Below are positions 9,736-18,972 of a stretch of 64,000 nt of DNA, piece after piece. Both the position numbers and the translations under genes were made by a program. The notes beneath the pieces were generated by a model. It had not been told where the DNA came from. It saw nothing but the letters and a program-made list of their open reading frames with translations, and did no database searches. The first letter of the stretch is position 1. The number at the start of each line of letters is the position of its first letter. Source of the DNA: Sphingomonas changnyeongensis (GTDB lineage: Bacteria > Pseudomonadota > Alphaproteobacteria > Sphingomonadales > Sphingomonadaceae); the NCBI RefSeq assembly GCF_009913435.1, contig NZ_CP047895.1, positions 2,805,230 to 2,869,229 of the forward strand, read 5' to 3'.

Positions 9736-12700
9736 ATGGCGACGGCCACGCGCACCCGGCAGGACACGCCGGATCAACAGCTTATCGATTCGATTTCCCA
9801 TGCCCTGCTCAGCCGTGCCCTGCCCGGCGAGCTCGACGGCTTCGATGCCGAGGCGTGCAGCGCGGCGGCCGCGTTCATCGCCCGCGCCGCCGATTGCCGC
9901 CGCCCCGGCGAGCCGGTGATCGAGCTGGAATCCATTGCCGGTCCGCACCGCTTCATGCGGCTGGCGATCGTCAATGACGACATGCCGTTCCTGGTGGATT
10001 CGGTCGCCGCCACGGTCAGCGCCCATAATCTGGCGGTCGACCGGCTGCTCCACCCGGTCGTCGCGGTGCGCCGCGACGCGGACGGGGTCGCGACCGAAAT
10101 CCGCCCCACCGCCGACAGCGGCGAGCGGCGGGAATCGATCATCTATATGGAGGTCGAACGCGCCGATGCGAAGCAGCGCCGGGCGCTGCTCGATGAACTG
10201 GCCGCCGTGCTCGCCAATGTCCGCGCCGCCGTCGATGACTGGCCGCTGCTCAAAAAGGCGATGCGGGACGATGCCGACCGGCTGCCCGATGGCGAGGGTG
10301 CGGAACTGCTGCGCTGGTTCCTTGCCGATCATTTCACGCTGCTCGGCCATGAACGGCGCGACCGCGATCTCGCCCGCCATGACGCGCTCGGCCTGTCGCG
10401 CTCCGACCGGCAGGATCTGCTGACCAAGGGCTCGATCCAGCGGGCCATCGCCCATTTCGAACAGGGCGGCGAAGCGCCGCTGCTGATCAAGTCCAACCTG
10501 ATCTCGACCGTCCATCGCCGCGCGCCGCTCGACCTGCTGCTGGTGCCGGAACGCGAGGACGGGCGGATCAGCGGCCTGTCGATCCATGCCGGGCTGTGGA
10601 CGTCGAGCGCGCTCGCCAGCGCGCCGGGCAAGATCCCGGTGCTGCGCGCGCGCCTTGCCCGACTGCAGGAACGCCACGGTTTTGATCCCGCCGGCCATGC
10701 GGGCAAGGCGCTTGCCCATGCGTTCAACGCGCTGCCGCACGATCTGCTGACCGCCTTCCTGCCGGCGGAGCTGGAAACGCTTGCCCTCACCTTCATGTCG
10801 CTGGCCGACCGGCCGCGCCCCAAGCTGGTGATGATCCGCAGCACGCTGGCGCGGCACATCTTCGCCTTTGTCTGGCTGCCGCGCGACGATCTGACGACCG
10901 CGCGGCGCGTCGCCATCGGCCGGATGCTGGCCGAGGAATCGCGCGCGACGATCCTGAACTGGGGCGTGGCGCTGGAAAGCGGCGACCTGGCGCTCATCCG
11001 CTACACGCTCGACATCCGTGACGGCGGCAAGCTGCCCGATGTCGATGCGCTCGACCAGCGGATCAGCGACATGGTGCGCAACTGGGCTCCGGCGATCGAG
11101 GCGGTGCTGGCCGAGCTTGGCGATCCCGGCCGGGCGGCGCGGCTCAGGCTGCGTTACGCGCAGGCCTTCCCGCCGCATTACCGCGCGCGCTATTCCCCGG
11201 CCGAGGCGGCACGCGACATTCTGCGGCTGTCGGCGCTGGCCGGCGAGGCGCGCGACGTGCGCCTGCACCGGATGGCGCATGACGGCGACAGCCAGCTGCG
11301 GCTCAAGATCTTCAATGTCGGCGGCAGCGTCGCGCTGTCGGACGCGGTGCCGGCGCTCGAGAATTTCGGCTTCAAGGTGATCGAGGAACTGCCCGCCACG
11401 CTCGACGACGGGCTGGGCCGGGTGCATGACTTCCTGCTCGAAGTCGAAGAGGGCGCGGCTGAGGCGCTGCTTGCCCGCGCCGCGCAGATCGAACCGGCCA
11501 TCGCCGCCGTGCTGTCGGGCGCGGCGGAAAACGACGCCTTCAACCGGCTGATCGTGTCGAACGGCATGGAGCCGCGCGCGGTCGTGCTGTTCCGCGCCTG
11601 GTTCCGCTATCTGCGCCAGACCGGCCTGTCCTATGGGCTGGCAACCGTCGTCGACGCGCTGCGCCGCGCGCCCGATGTCGCCGAAGGCATCACCGCGCTG
11701 TTCGATGCCCGCCACGATCCTGCCCGCCAGGGCGATGCCGCGGCGGCGGATGCGGCGGCAGAGGCCGCATCGGCGGCGATCGAGGCCGGGCTGGCCAAGG
11801 TGGCGGCGGCCGATGACGACCGCATCCTGCGCCATCTGCGCGGCGTGGTGGCCGCAACGCTGCGCACCAACGCCTTTGCCCCGGCCGCGGCCGAGGCGCT
11901 GGCGTTCAAGCTTGATTCCGCGCAGGTGCCGGGCCTGCCCGCGCCGCGCCCGTGGCGCGAAATCTGGGTCTATTCGCCGCGTGTCGAGGGCATCCATCTG
12001 CGCGCCGGCCCGGTCGCGCGCGGCGGGCTGCGCTGGTCCGACCGGCGCGACGATTTCCGCACCGAGATTCTGGGCCTGATGAAGGCGCAGCGGGTGAAGA
12101 ATGCGGTGATCGTGCCGACCGGGGCCAAGGGCGGCTTTTTCCCCAAGCAGCTGCCGGCCCCGTCCAACCGCGATGCCTGGCTGGCGGAAGGCACCGAAAG
12201 CTACCGCATCTTCATCCGCACCCTGCTGTCGATCACCGACAACATCGTGCAGGGCGCGGTGCGTCACCCCGATGCGGTTGTTCCCCGCGACGGTGCCGAC
12301 CCCTATTTCGTGGTCGCCGCCGACAAGGGCACGGCGACATTTTCCGACGTCGCCAACGCCATCGCGCTCGAACGCGGCTTCTGGCTGGGCGATGCCTTCG
12401 CCTCGGGCGGGTCGCAGGGCTATGACCACAAGGCGATGGGCATCACCGCCAAGGGCGGCTGGGTGTCGGTGCAGCGGCATTTTGCCGAAATGGGCGTCGA
12501 TGTGCAGACGCAGAGCATCCGCGTCGCCGGCTGCGGCGACATGTCGGGCGACGTGTTCGGCAACGGCATGCTGCTGTCAAAGGCGATCAAGCTGGTCGCG
12601 GCGTTCGACCATCGCCACATCTTCATCGATCCCGATCCCGATCCGGCGGCAAGCTGGGCGGAACGCGAGCGGCTGTTCGCCCTGCCCCGGTCGAGCTGGG

Positions 12701-14394
12701 CCGATTATGACGAAAAGCTGATCTCGAAGGGCGGCGGCGTGTTCCCGCGCGCGGCCAAGACGATCACCCTGTCGGCCGAGGCGCAGGCGGCGCTGGGCGT
12801 GACCGAGGCGCAGTGGGAGCCGGCGGCGCTGATCTCCGCCATCCTCAAGAGCCCGGTCGACCTGATCTGGTTCGGCGGCATCGGCACCTATTTGAAGGCG
12901 CGTTCGGAATCGAACAGCGAGGTCGGCGATCCGGGCAATGATGCACTGCGCGTCAATGCCGAGGAGGTGCGCGCGCGCGTGATCGGCGAAGGGGCCAATC
13001 TGGGCGTGACCCAGGCGGCACGCATCGCCTTTTCGGCGCTGGGCGGGCGGATCAACACCGACTTCATCGACAACTCGGCCGGGGTCGATTGTTCGGACAA
13101 TGAGGTCAATATCAAGATCGCGCTCAACCGCGAGATGACCGAGGGGCGGCTGTCGTTCGACGACCGCAACGCGCTGCTCGCGCGGATGACCGACGATGTT
13201 GCCGAGCTGGTGCTCAACGACAATCGCCAGCAGACGCTTGCCCTGTCGATCGCGGAAACGGGCGGGGCGGACCGGCTGCCCTCCTATATCCGGCTGATCG
13301 AGACGTTCGAGGCGACCGGGCGGCTCGACCGCGCGGTCGAGGGGCTGGCCGCCAATGACGAGCTGCTGCGCCGCGCGCAGGAAGGCCGGGGCCTGACCCG
13401 GCCCGAACTGGCGGTGCTGCTGTCGACGGCGAAGCTCGCGCTGCAGGATGCGATCGAGCACACCGCGCTTGGCCAGGATCCGAGCCTCGACAGCGATCTG
13501 CTCGCCGCGTTCCCGGCGGAAATGCGCGAGCGCTTCCCGGCGGCGATCGGCCAGCACCAGCTGCGCCGCGAGATCCTGGCGACCAAGATCGCCAACCGCA
13601 TCGTCAACCGGCTGGGCATGATCCATCCGTTCGAACTGGCCGAGGAGGAAGGTGCCGCGCTGGGCGACATTGCCGCCGCCTTTGTGGCCGCCGAACGGCT
13701 GTTCGGCCTGCCGGCGCTCTGGGCCGATATCGACGCCGCGCCGATGACCGAGGCCAGCCGCCTCGCGCTGCTCGACGCGGTGGCCGGCGGCGTCAGGCTG
13801 CAAATGGCCGATCTGCTGCGCGCCCATGATCCGGGGGCGCAGCCCGGGGCGCTGGTCGCGCGGCTCCAGCCCGGCATCGCCCGGCTGGGCGCCGATGTCG
13901 AAGCGCTGCTGGAAGAAGAAGCGCAGGCGGCATCGCAGACGCTCGTCAACCGGCTGACCGCGACCGGCGCGCCGGTCGAAATCGTCCGCCGCGTCGCCCG
14001 GCTGCACGACATGGACGGGGCGATCGGCCTCGCCGCGCTCGGCTCCGCCACCGGCACCGACGAGATCGTGCTGACCCGCGCCTTCACCCATCTGGGCGAA
14101 GCGCTCGGCCTTGACTGGGCGCAGGCGACGGCCAACCGGCTCAGCCCGACCGACCCGTGGGAAAGGCTGCTCGCCTCGGGCCTTGCGCGCGATTTCCAGC
14201 AGATGCGGCTGGATTTCCTCGCCCGCGCCCCGGCGGGCGATCCGCAGGCGCGGGTCGCGGCCTGGCTCGACCAGCAGGCGCAGCGCGTCACCCAGTTCCG
14301 CGAACTGGTCCGCCGCGCCCGCGCGACGGCCGCGCCCAACGCCGCCATGCTCGCCCAGATTGCGGGCCAGGCACGGGTGCTGCTCGGCCGCTGA
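9736..14394 (+). CDS. NAD-specific glutamate dehydrogenase, large (GdhZ/GDH180) type
   Basis: The 1,552-residue protein has the length and motifs of the large NAD-dependent glutamate dehydrogenases, which deaminate glutamate to 2-oxoglutarate. The N-terminal part corresponds to the ACT-like regulatory modules (NDDMPFLVDSV). The catalytic core starts near residue 755 with ARGGLRWSDRRDDFRTE, followed by LMKAQRVKNAVIVPTGAKGG (catalytic lysines). The Rossmann domain includes VIGEGANLGVTQ and the C-terminal domain is helical. No frameshift interrupts 4.7 kb here, which shows that indels in the consensus are not uniform. The ATG at 9736 follows GGCGGAGACC, a usable ribosome-binding site. It should work in the cytoplasm in glutamate catabolism. 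Confidence 0.96.
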   Translation: MATATRTRQDTPDQQLIDSISHALLSRALPGELDGFDAEACSAAAAFIARAADCRRPGEPVIELESIAGPHRFMRLAIVNDDMPFLVDSVAATVSAHNLAVDRLLHPVVAVRRDADGVATEIRPTADSGERRESIIYMEVERADAKQRRALLDELAAVLANVRAAVDDWPLLKKAMRDDADRLPDGEGAELLRWFLADHFTLLGHERRDRDLARHDALGLSRSDRQDLLTKGSIQRAIAHFEQGGEAPLLIKSNLISTVHRRAPLDLLLVPEREDGRISGLSIHAGLWTSSALASAPGKIPVLRARLARLQERHGFDPAGHAGKALAHAFNALPHDLLTAFLPAELETLALTFMSLADRPRPKLVMIRSTLARHIFAFVWLPRDDLTTARRVAIGRMLAEESRATILNWGVALESGDLALIRYTLDIRDGGKLPDVDALDQRISDMVRNWAPAIEAVLAELGDPGRAARLRLRYAQAFPPHYRARYSPAEAARDILRLSALAGEARDVRLHRMAHDGDSQLRLKIFNVGGSVALSDAVPALENFGFKVIEELPATLDDGLGRVHDFLLEVEEGAAEALLARAAQIEPAIAAVLSGAAENDAFNRLIVSNGMEPRAVVLFRAWFRYLRQTGLSYGLATVVDALRRAPDVAEGITALFDARHDPARQGDAAAADAAAEAASAAIEAGLAKVAAADDDRILRHLRGVVAATLRTNAFAPAAAEALAFKLDSAQVPGLPAPRPWREIWVYSPRVEGIHLRAGPVARGGLRWSDRRDDFRTEILGLMKAQRVKNAVIVPTGAKGGFFPKQLPAPSNRDAWLAEGTESYRIFIRTLLSITDNIVQGAVRHPDAVVPRDGADPYFVVAADKGTATFSDVANAIALERGFWLGDAFASGGSQGYDHKAMGITAKGGWVSVQRHFAEMGVDVQTQSIRVAGCGDMSGDVFGNGMLLSKAIKLVAAFDHRHIFIDPDPDPAASWAERERLFALPRSSWADYDEKLISKGGGVFPRAAKTITLSAEAQAALGVTEAQWEPAALISAILKSPVDLIWFGGIGTYLKARSESNSEVGDPGNDALRVNAEEVRARVIGEGANLGVTQAARIAFSALGGRINTDFIDNSAGVDCSDNEVNIKIALNREMTEGRLSFDDRNALLARMTDDVAELVLNDNRQQTLALSIAETGGADRLPSYIRLIETFEATGRLDRAVEGLAANDELLRRAQEGRGLTRPELAVLLSTAKLALQDAIEHTALGQDPSLDSDLLAAFPAEMRERFPAAIGQHQLRREILATKIANRIVNRLGMIHPFELAEEEGAALGDIAAAFVAAERLFGLPALWADIDAAPMTEASRLALLDAVAGGVRLQMADLLRAHDPGAQPGALVARLQPGIARLGADVEALLEEEAQAASQTLVNRLTATGAPVEIVRRVARLHDMDGAIGLAALGSATGTDEIVLTRAFTHLGEALGLDWAQATANRLSPTDPWERLLASGLARDFQQMRLDFLARAPAGDPQARVAAWLDQQAQRVTQFRELVRRARATAAPNAAMLAQIAGQARVLLGR

Positions 14395-14525
14395 CCGCGA
14401 CGCCCGCCCGCTTCATCCCCCGGCCTTGCGCACGGCCCCGGCCCGCGCAAGGTCCGGGAACATGAGGTTGGGGGGCAGACGCCTGATGACCGGTTCGGGA
14501 AAGGACGGCGGCGATCACTGACCCA

Positions 14526-15800
14526 TTGTTCCGCAAGCGGCTGTCGCGGCGGCTGGCAATCGCCACCGCCGCGCTGCTGCTTGCGTGCTGGCTGCTGCTG
14601 TCGACCGCTCCCGCCGCCCCTGGCCGCGCCGCGCCCTCGCCACAGGACGTCGCTGCCGGCCGCGCGGCGATTGCGGCGCTGAAGGCGGTGCGCGGCGCGG
14701 ATCAGGGCCGGGTGACCATCGACAACGCCATGCTCGCCGGCATCGCCGCACTGGCCGGCGACGCCAGCGGCCGCCGCCATGTCGATCTGAGGATCGCGAA
14801 CGGGCGGGTGGAAGGCGTGGCCAGCCTGCCACTGCCCTTGGGCCTGTGGGTCAATGTGCACGCATCCGCGCTGCCCAGCGCGCGCGGCTTTCCGCCGGTC
14901 GAGGCATGGATCGGGCGGCTGCCGCTGCCGCGCATGGTCAGCCGGGCGGCGATCCGGGCTGCGCTGTGGCTGGGCCGGAGCCGGGGCGCAGACCTGCCGC
15001 CGCTCGACCGGCTGGTGCAGCGGGTCGAGATCGGCGACGGCATTCTGGTCGCGCAGGTCAGCCTGCCGTCGCGCACCGGGCTGATCGACACCGCGCTCAA
15101 GGCCGGGGGCACGGGGTTCGACACCGCTCAGGCGGTGCGCGGCTATTGCGCGCTCGTCACCGCCGACCGCGCGGTCGGGGCCGGCGCGCCGCCCCGGCTT
15201 GCCGACCAGATCCGGCTGCTGTTCGCCGAACCGCCGGCGACGCCCGATACGCACCGGGCGCGGCTGGCGGCGCTGGCGCTGCGCGCGGTGCCCGAGCGCG
15301 GCGACGATCTGCTGCCCGAACTGGCTGCCGCCGCACGCAAAGCCTGTCCTGCGGGCCAGAACGGATCGGTGTTGGCCGATCCGGTGCTGGGCGGGCGGAC
15401 CGATCTGGCCAAGCATTGGGCGCTGTCGGCGGCGCTGACCGCCGCCTTTGGCCGCGATGCCGCGCGGGCGATCGGCCAGTGGAAGGAACTGTCGGACAGC
15501 CTGCCGAGCGGTTCGGGCTTCAGCTTTGTCGATCTGGCCGCCGACCGGTCGGGCATGCATGCCGCCGAGGCGCTTGCCGATCCGGCGCGGGCGGCACAGG
15601 CCGAAGCCTTGCTGGCGCGCGCGGATGATGAGCTGCTGCTGCCCGCCGCGCTTACCCGCGCGCCCGAAGGGCTGACCGAGGCGCAGTTTCTCGCCCGCTT
15701 CGGATCGACCGAAAGCGCGCGCTTTACCGCCGCCTCCCGCGCGATCGACGCCGCCCTGCCGCTCGCACCGGCGGCATTGGCCAGGGCCAAATCCCGCTGA
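14526..15800 (+). CDS. Conserved exported or membrane-anchored protein of unknown function
   Basis: The 424-residue product begins with a positively charged segment and one hydrophobic helix (AIATAALLLACWLLLSTAP), so it is exported or membrane-anchored by its N-terminus. The rest is soluble and Ala-rich and contains GSGFSFVDLAADRSGMHAAEAL near the C-terminus. I do not recognise a catalytic motif. The only start that keeps the hydrophobic segment is TTG at 14526, without a convincing ribosome-binding site. A missing base upstream is possible, given the indel pattern in this window. It is followed by a convergent rplQ terminator. The family is conserved in sphingomonads as far as I can judge, but its function is not known to me. 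Confidence 0.6.
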   Translation: MFRKRLSRRLAIATAALLLACWLLLSTAPAAPGRAAPSPQDVAAGRAAIAALKAVRGADQGRVTIDNAMLAGIAALAGDASGRRHVDLRIANGRVEGVASLPLPLGLWVNVHASALPSARGFPPVEAWIGRLPLPRMVSRAAIRAALWLGRSRGADLPPLDRLVQRVEIGDGILVAQVSLPSRTGLIDTALKAGGTGFDTAQAVRGYCALVTADRAVGAGAPPRLADQIRLLFAEPPATPDTHRARLAALALRAVPERGDDLLPELAAAARKACPAGQNGSVLADPVLGGRTDLAKHWALSAALTAAFGRDAARAIGQWKELSDSLPSGSGFSFVDLAADRSGMHAAEALADPARAAQAEALLARADDELLLPAALTRAPEGLTEAQFLARFGSTESARFTAASRAIDAALPLAPAALARAKSR

Positions 15801-15874
15801 CCAAAGCCGCGCTGACGCAAGCCCTGCCGGCCGGCGCGCGCAGGCGGCACGCGCCACGCTGCACAGAATCGCCA

Positions 15875-15902
15875 AAAAGAAAGGCCGCCCGAAGGCGGCC
15901 TT
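15875..15902 (-). terminator. Rho-independent terminator of rplQ
   Basis: The inverted repeat AAGGCCGCC / GGCGGCCTT (15881-15889 and 15894-15902) has a 4-base loop. On the minus strand it is followed by a T-rich tract (TTTCTTTTT). It lies 28 bases after the rplQ stop, and its reverse face could also help end the convergent gene. Confidence 0.85.
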
Positions 15903-15929
15903 CCCAGAAGTTCACCGGAACGACGCGGC

Positions 15930-16352
15930 TCAGGCCGCTTCGTCTTCCAGATCGCCGCCCTGGACCGGACCGGAATCCTGGCCCTTGGCCGACACGTCGC
16001 GGTCGACGAACTCGATGATCGCCATCGGGGCGGCGTCCGACGCGCGGATGCCGGCCTTGACGATGCGGGTATAGCCGCCGTTGCGGTCCGCATAGCGCGG
16101 CGCCAGCACGTCAAACAGCTTCTTCAGCTGGGTGTCGTCGAGCAGCCGGGCATGGGCGAGACGCCGATTGGCGAGGCCGCCCTTCTTGGCCAGCGTCACC
16201 AGCTTTTCGACATAGGGGCGAAGTTCCTTCGCCTTGGCGACAGTGGTGATGATCTGCTCGTGCTTGATCAGCGCGGCGGACTGGTTGCGGAACAGGGCGG
16301 TACGATGGGATGCGGTCCGCTGAAGCTTGCGGCCGCCAACGCGATGGCGCAT
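15930..16352 (-). CDS. rplQ: 50S ribosomal protein L17
   Basis: The 140-residue protein starts [17 protein letters not shown], the signature start of bacterial L17, and contains [14 protein letters not shown] and [18 protein letters not shown]. The C-terminal extension ([15 protein letters not shown] onwards) is acidic, as in related alphaproteobacteria. L17 is a large-subunit protein near the exit tunnel. In most bacteria rplQ directly follows rpoA in the ribosomal alpha operon. Here the next gene upstream on the same strand is a PilZ-domain gene 158 bases away, so rplQ must have its own promoter or depend on that gene. A strong terminator follows. Confidence 0.97.
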   Translation of the reverse strand: MRHRVGGRKLQRTASHRTALFRNQSAALIKHEQIITTVAKAKELRPYVEKLVTLAKKGGLANRRLAHARLLDDTQLKKLFDVLAPRYADRNGGYTRIVKAGIRASDAAPMAIIEFVDRDVSAKGQDSGPVQGGDLEDEAA

Positions 16353-16510
16353 GTCACACTCCGTTTGTCAGGGGGCCGTGCGAGGTACCCCAAGCCGGGC
16401 AGCGCCGACATGGCGCAGCCGAAGTGCGCGCCTAGACCCAAAAACCCCGCCAGAGTCAACCCCGCCAGCATCAAGCCCGCCGGAGTCAGGCCCGGCAGGC
16501 CGCGCCCGGT

Positions 16511-17149
16511 TCAGCCCGCGCTGCCGCGCGCGGCCGCGATCGCGCGTTCGGCCTGCCCCTCGATGCGCTTGATCAGCTGCGCCAGCTCGTCGAGCTTTTG
16601 CAGCGTGGTGCCGTAGCGGCTGAGGATATAGGCATCGCCGGTCAGCTCGTCGCCCAGCGCCTCGACGATGCGGATCGCATAGCCGAACTCGACCGACAGG
16701 TCGCGCGGCCGCTCGCGCCGCTCTGTCGGCTGGGCGGCGGCCATCGCCAGGCGCGCGCCCTCCGCGCCACCCGCTCTCAGGCCGCGCTGGATCGAGTCGA
16801 TCCGCGCCTGGTGGCTGGCCGTGTTCGTCACCCGGCGCATCATGTCGGCCACCAGCACCCGGCCGTCGAACTTGATGCCCGCGCGGTGGCCGATCTGCCA
16901 GATCACCACCCCGCCGACCTCGATGTCGCCGCGCATCAGCACCAGCTCGGCATCGCGCGGCGGCAGCACCTTGCCCTCGACCATCGCCCCGGTGCTCGAC
17001 ACGTCGCGGATGAACACGTCGAACCGTTTGTCGCCATAATGGAGGACGGCGGACAGCATGGCGTTGCTGCGCGGATCGCGCGGACGCAGCCCCGGCGCAC
17101 CGGGCGCGGACGGCTCATCACTGGCCAACAGGGGAGTTTGCTGCACCAT
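16511..17149 (-). CDS. PilZ-domain protein
   Basis: The 212-residue protein carries a PilZ domain at about 20-97. It has an Arg-rich N-terminal motif (LRPRDPRSNA), the D-x-S-x-x-G motif (RDVSSTGAMVEG) and a beta-barrel ending GHRAGIKFDGRV. PilZ domains bind cyclic di-GMP, so this is a likely receptor for that messenger; the REC-EAL enzyme 13 kb away could affect the same pool. The C-terminal half (about 110-212) is helical with a possible coiled coil (LAQLIKRIEGQAERAI) and has no recognised domain. It is divergent from the amidohydrolase gene, with a 126-base gap between the two start codons, and lies upstream of rplQ. Confidence 0.85.
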   Translation of the reverse strand: MVQQTPLLASDEPSAPGAPGLRPRDPRSNAMLSAVLHYGDKRFDVFIRDVSSTGAMVEGKVLPPRDAELVLMRGDIEVGGVVIWQIGHRAGIKFDGRVLVADMMRRVTNTASHQARIDSIQRGLRAGGAEGARLAMAAAQPTERRERPRDLSVEFGYAIRIVEALGDELTGDAYILSRYGTTLQKLDELAQLIKRIEGQAERAIAAARGSAG

Positions 17150-17275
17150 CGCCGATGATCCCTAGCGCAAGGAGATTGCCAAATGCTTTGCGCGCGCCCC
17201 CGAAACACCGCTAGACCGCAGCAAATGACAAGCAGGGCACGCCGCCTGCGCAATGAACGGAAACCGGGGGACAAT

Positions 17276-18604
17276 ATGATGCGCCTGTCGAGCCTGATGT
17301 GCATGTCGATCCTGGCCCTCCCGGCGCTGCCGGCAACCGCTGCGGCCGCCGCACCGGCACCGGCGGCGATCGCTGCGGGCGATACGGTGATCCATGCCGG
17401 CGCGCTGCTCGACCGGCCGGGCCGCGCGGCGCGCGGCGCATCGACGATCATCGTCCGCGCCGGGCGGATCGCTGCGGTCCTGGACGGGCTCATTCCCCCG
17501 CCGCCAGGTGTGCAGCTGATCGACCTGTCCACCCGCCATGTCCTGCCGGGGCTGATCGACAGCCATGTCCATCTCGGCTCCGACCGGGCGGGCAATGAAG
17601 GGCTGCTGGCGGGCTTTACCGAAAATCGCGAGCTGGCCGCGCTCGAGGCCTATTGGAATGCGCGCAAGACGGTCGCCGCCGGCTTCACCACCGTGCGCAA
17701 CCTGGGCGATGCCGGCGCGACGCTTGCCCTGCGCGAGGCGATTGCCCGCGGCTGGGTGGACGGGCCACGCATCGTCGATGCCGGGGCGTCAATCTCGGCC
17801 ACCGCCGGTCATATGGACGACCGGCTGGGCGTGCGCGACGAGTTTGCCGAGCATATGCCGCATGGCCATCTGTGCGACGGGGCGGAGGATTGCCGCCGCG
17901 CGGTGCGCCAGCAGGTCGGGCGCGGCGCCGACGTGATCAAGATCGCCACCACCGGCGGCGTCAACAGCCGCATCGGCGCGGGCCTCGGCGCGCAGCTGTT
18001 CGACGACGAGGTCAAGGCGCTCATCGACACCGCGCACATGTATGGCAAGAAGGTCGCCGTCCATGCCCATGGCAATGACGGCATCCTGCTCGCGCTGCGC
18101 CACGGCGCGGATTCGATCGAACATGGCACGATGCTCGACGATCAGACCGTCGCGCTGATGCGCAAGACCGGAGCCTATTATGTGCCGACCCTGTCGACAG
18201 TGAACGGCTATATCGAGCGTCTGGCCGCCAATCCGGGGGCCTATTCGCCCGAAGTGCGCGCCAAGATCGAATGGCGGATCGGCATCACCGGCAAGTCGCT
18301 GGAAAAGGCGGTGCCCGCCGGGGTCAGGATCGCGTTCGGCACCGATGCCGGCGTATCCAAGCATGGCCGCAACGCCGATGAGTTCGAGCTGATGGTCAAG
18401 CACGGCATGACGCCGATGGCGGCGATCGAGGCGGCGACCGTCAATGCCGCCGATCTGCTTGGCCTGTCGGCCGAAATCGGCACCATCGAACCGGGCAAGA
18501 GCGCGGACCTGATCGCCGTGGATGGCGATCCGGTGGCCGATGTGAAGCGGCTGAAGGCGGTCGGTTTCGTCATGCGCGCGGGGCGGGTGCTGAAGGGCGA
18601 GTGA
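17276..18604 (+). CDS. Exported metal-dependent amidohydrolase (Xaa-Pro dipeptidase-like)
   Basis: The 442-residue protein has a signal peptide (MSILALPALPATAAAAA) and an amidohydrolase-superfamily barrel with all metal ligands: the HxH motif (DSHVHLG), a lysine in DVIKIATTGG (probable carbamylated Lys), His in VAVHAHG, His in DSIEHG and Asp in FGTDAGV. This pattern fits the imidazolonepropionase/prolidase-like group that cleaves dipeptides or cyclic amides in the periplasm. The exact substrate cannot be read from sequence. The ATG at 17276 follows GGGGGACA and starts the signal peptide cleanly; an in-frame ATG at 17183 would add a charged leader and is rejected. The sigma-54 element described separately begins about 130 bases after the stop. 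Confidence 0.85.
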   Translation: MMRLSSLMCMSILALPALPATAAAAAPAPAAIAAGDTVIHAGALLDRPGRAARGASTIIVRAGRIAAVLDGLIPPPPGVQLIDLSTRHVLPGLIDSHVHLGSDRAGNEGLLAGFTENRELAALEAYWNARKTVAAGFTTVRNLGDAGATLALREAIARGWVDGPRIVDAGASISATAGHMDDRLGVRDEFAEHMPHGHLCDGAEDCRRAVRQQVGRGADVIKIATTGGVNSRIGAGLGAQLFDDEVKALIDTAHMYGKKVAVHAHGNDGILLALRHGADSIEHGTMLDDQTVALMRKTGAYYVPTLSTVNGYIERLAANPGAYSPEVRAKIEWRIGITGKSLEKAVPAGVRIAFGTDAGVSKHGRNADEFELMVKHGMTPMAAIEAATVNAADLLGLSAEIGTIEPGKSADLIAVDGDPVADVKRLKAVGFVMRAGRVLKGE

Positions 18605-18631
18605 GCGCCACCGCGCGGGTCCGCCGCGAAG

Positions 18632-18690
18632 TTGGCGAATTTTCCGCCAATGCTTGGCATCATCTGCCGATCATCCCCGGCCATGATCGG
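18632..18690. promoter_or_regulatory. Candidate enhancer-binding palindromes upstream of sigma-54 promoter
   Basis: Two inverted repeats lie upstream of the sigma-54 promoter. TTGGCG...CGCCAA occupies 18632-18650, and CCGATCAT-(8 nt)-ATGATCGG occupies 18667-18690. The second is perfect and centred about 60 bases before the -24 element. Sigma-54 promoters need an upstream activator dimer, so these are plausible binding sites. The activator itself is not encoded in this window. Confidence 0.5.
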
Positions 18691-18734
18691 TGCCTGATTG
18701 GCTTATTCCGCTGATTTCAGCGCTTTTCGGATTT

Positions 18735-18750
18735 TGGCACGGCCCTTGCT
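18735..18750 (+). promoter_or_regulatory. Sigma-54 (RpoN) promoter
   Basis: The sequence TGGCACG-GCCC-TTGCT matches the sigma-54 consensus TGGCACG-N4-TTGCW at every specified position, with the -24 GG and -12 GC correctly spaced. Transcription would begin near 18761 and run into the first microprotein gene at 18807. No gene lies between the promoter and that start. Confidence 0.8.
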
Positions 18751-18806
18751 GAATGTTTGGCAAGCCGGCGGATTAGCCGCCGGCAGCCAGACCAGGGACC
18801 AGACCG

Positions 18807-18926
18807 ATGACCTTCACCACCGACCTTGCCAACCGCGTTGCCGCCCTTGCCGCCGCGCTCGCCATCGCCACGCTGACGCTGATCGCCGCCGTCGGCCCGG
18901 CGACCCCCGCCGGCCTCACGATCTGA
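18807..18926 (+). CDS. 39-residue hydrophobic microprotein, copy 1
   Basis: This short gene encodes 39 residues beginning MTFTTDLANRVAALAAALA, then a hydrophobic stretch (IATLTLIAAVGPAT) and a short tail ending in GLTI. It could be a single-pass inner-membrane peptide or an exported peptide with a signal-like segment. A weak ribosome-binding site (GGGACC) precedes the ATG. It is the first gene after the sigma-54 promoter, and an almost identical copy starts 166 bases downstream with the same leader sequence (ACCAGACCG before the ATG). Conservation between the copies at the protein level, with synonymous changes such as GCC/GCT, argues that it is translated. The function is unknown to me. Confidence 0.7.
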   Translation: MTFTTDLANRVAALAAALAIATLTLIAAVGPATPAGLTI

Positions 18927-18972
18927 CGCGCGCCAAACCTGCCCCCCCCCGCCCCGAACAAGGACCAGACCG

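Noticed and set aside
9580..12480. Long open frame of 966 codons on the minus strand opposite the glutamate dehydrogenase gene
   Set aside because: In very GC-rich DNA the antisense frame of a real gene is often open. The product is Arg/His/Gln-rich with no domain, while the plus-strand product has all dehydrogenase motifs.
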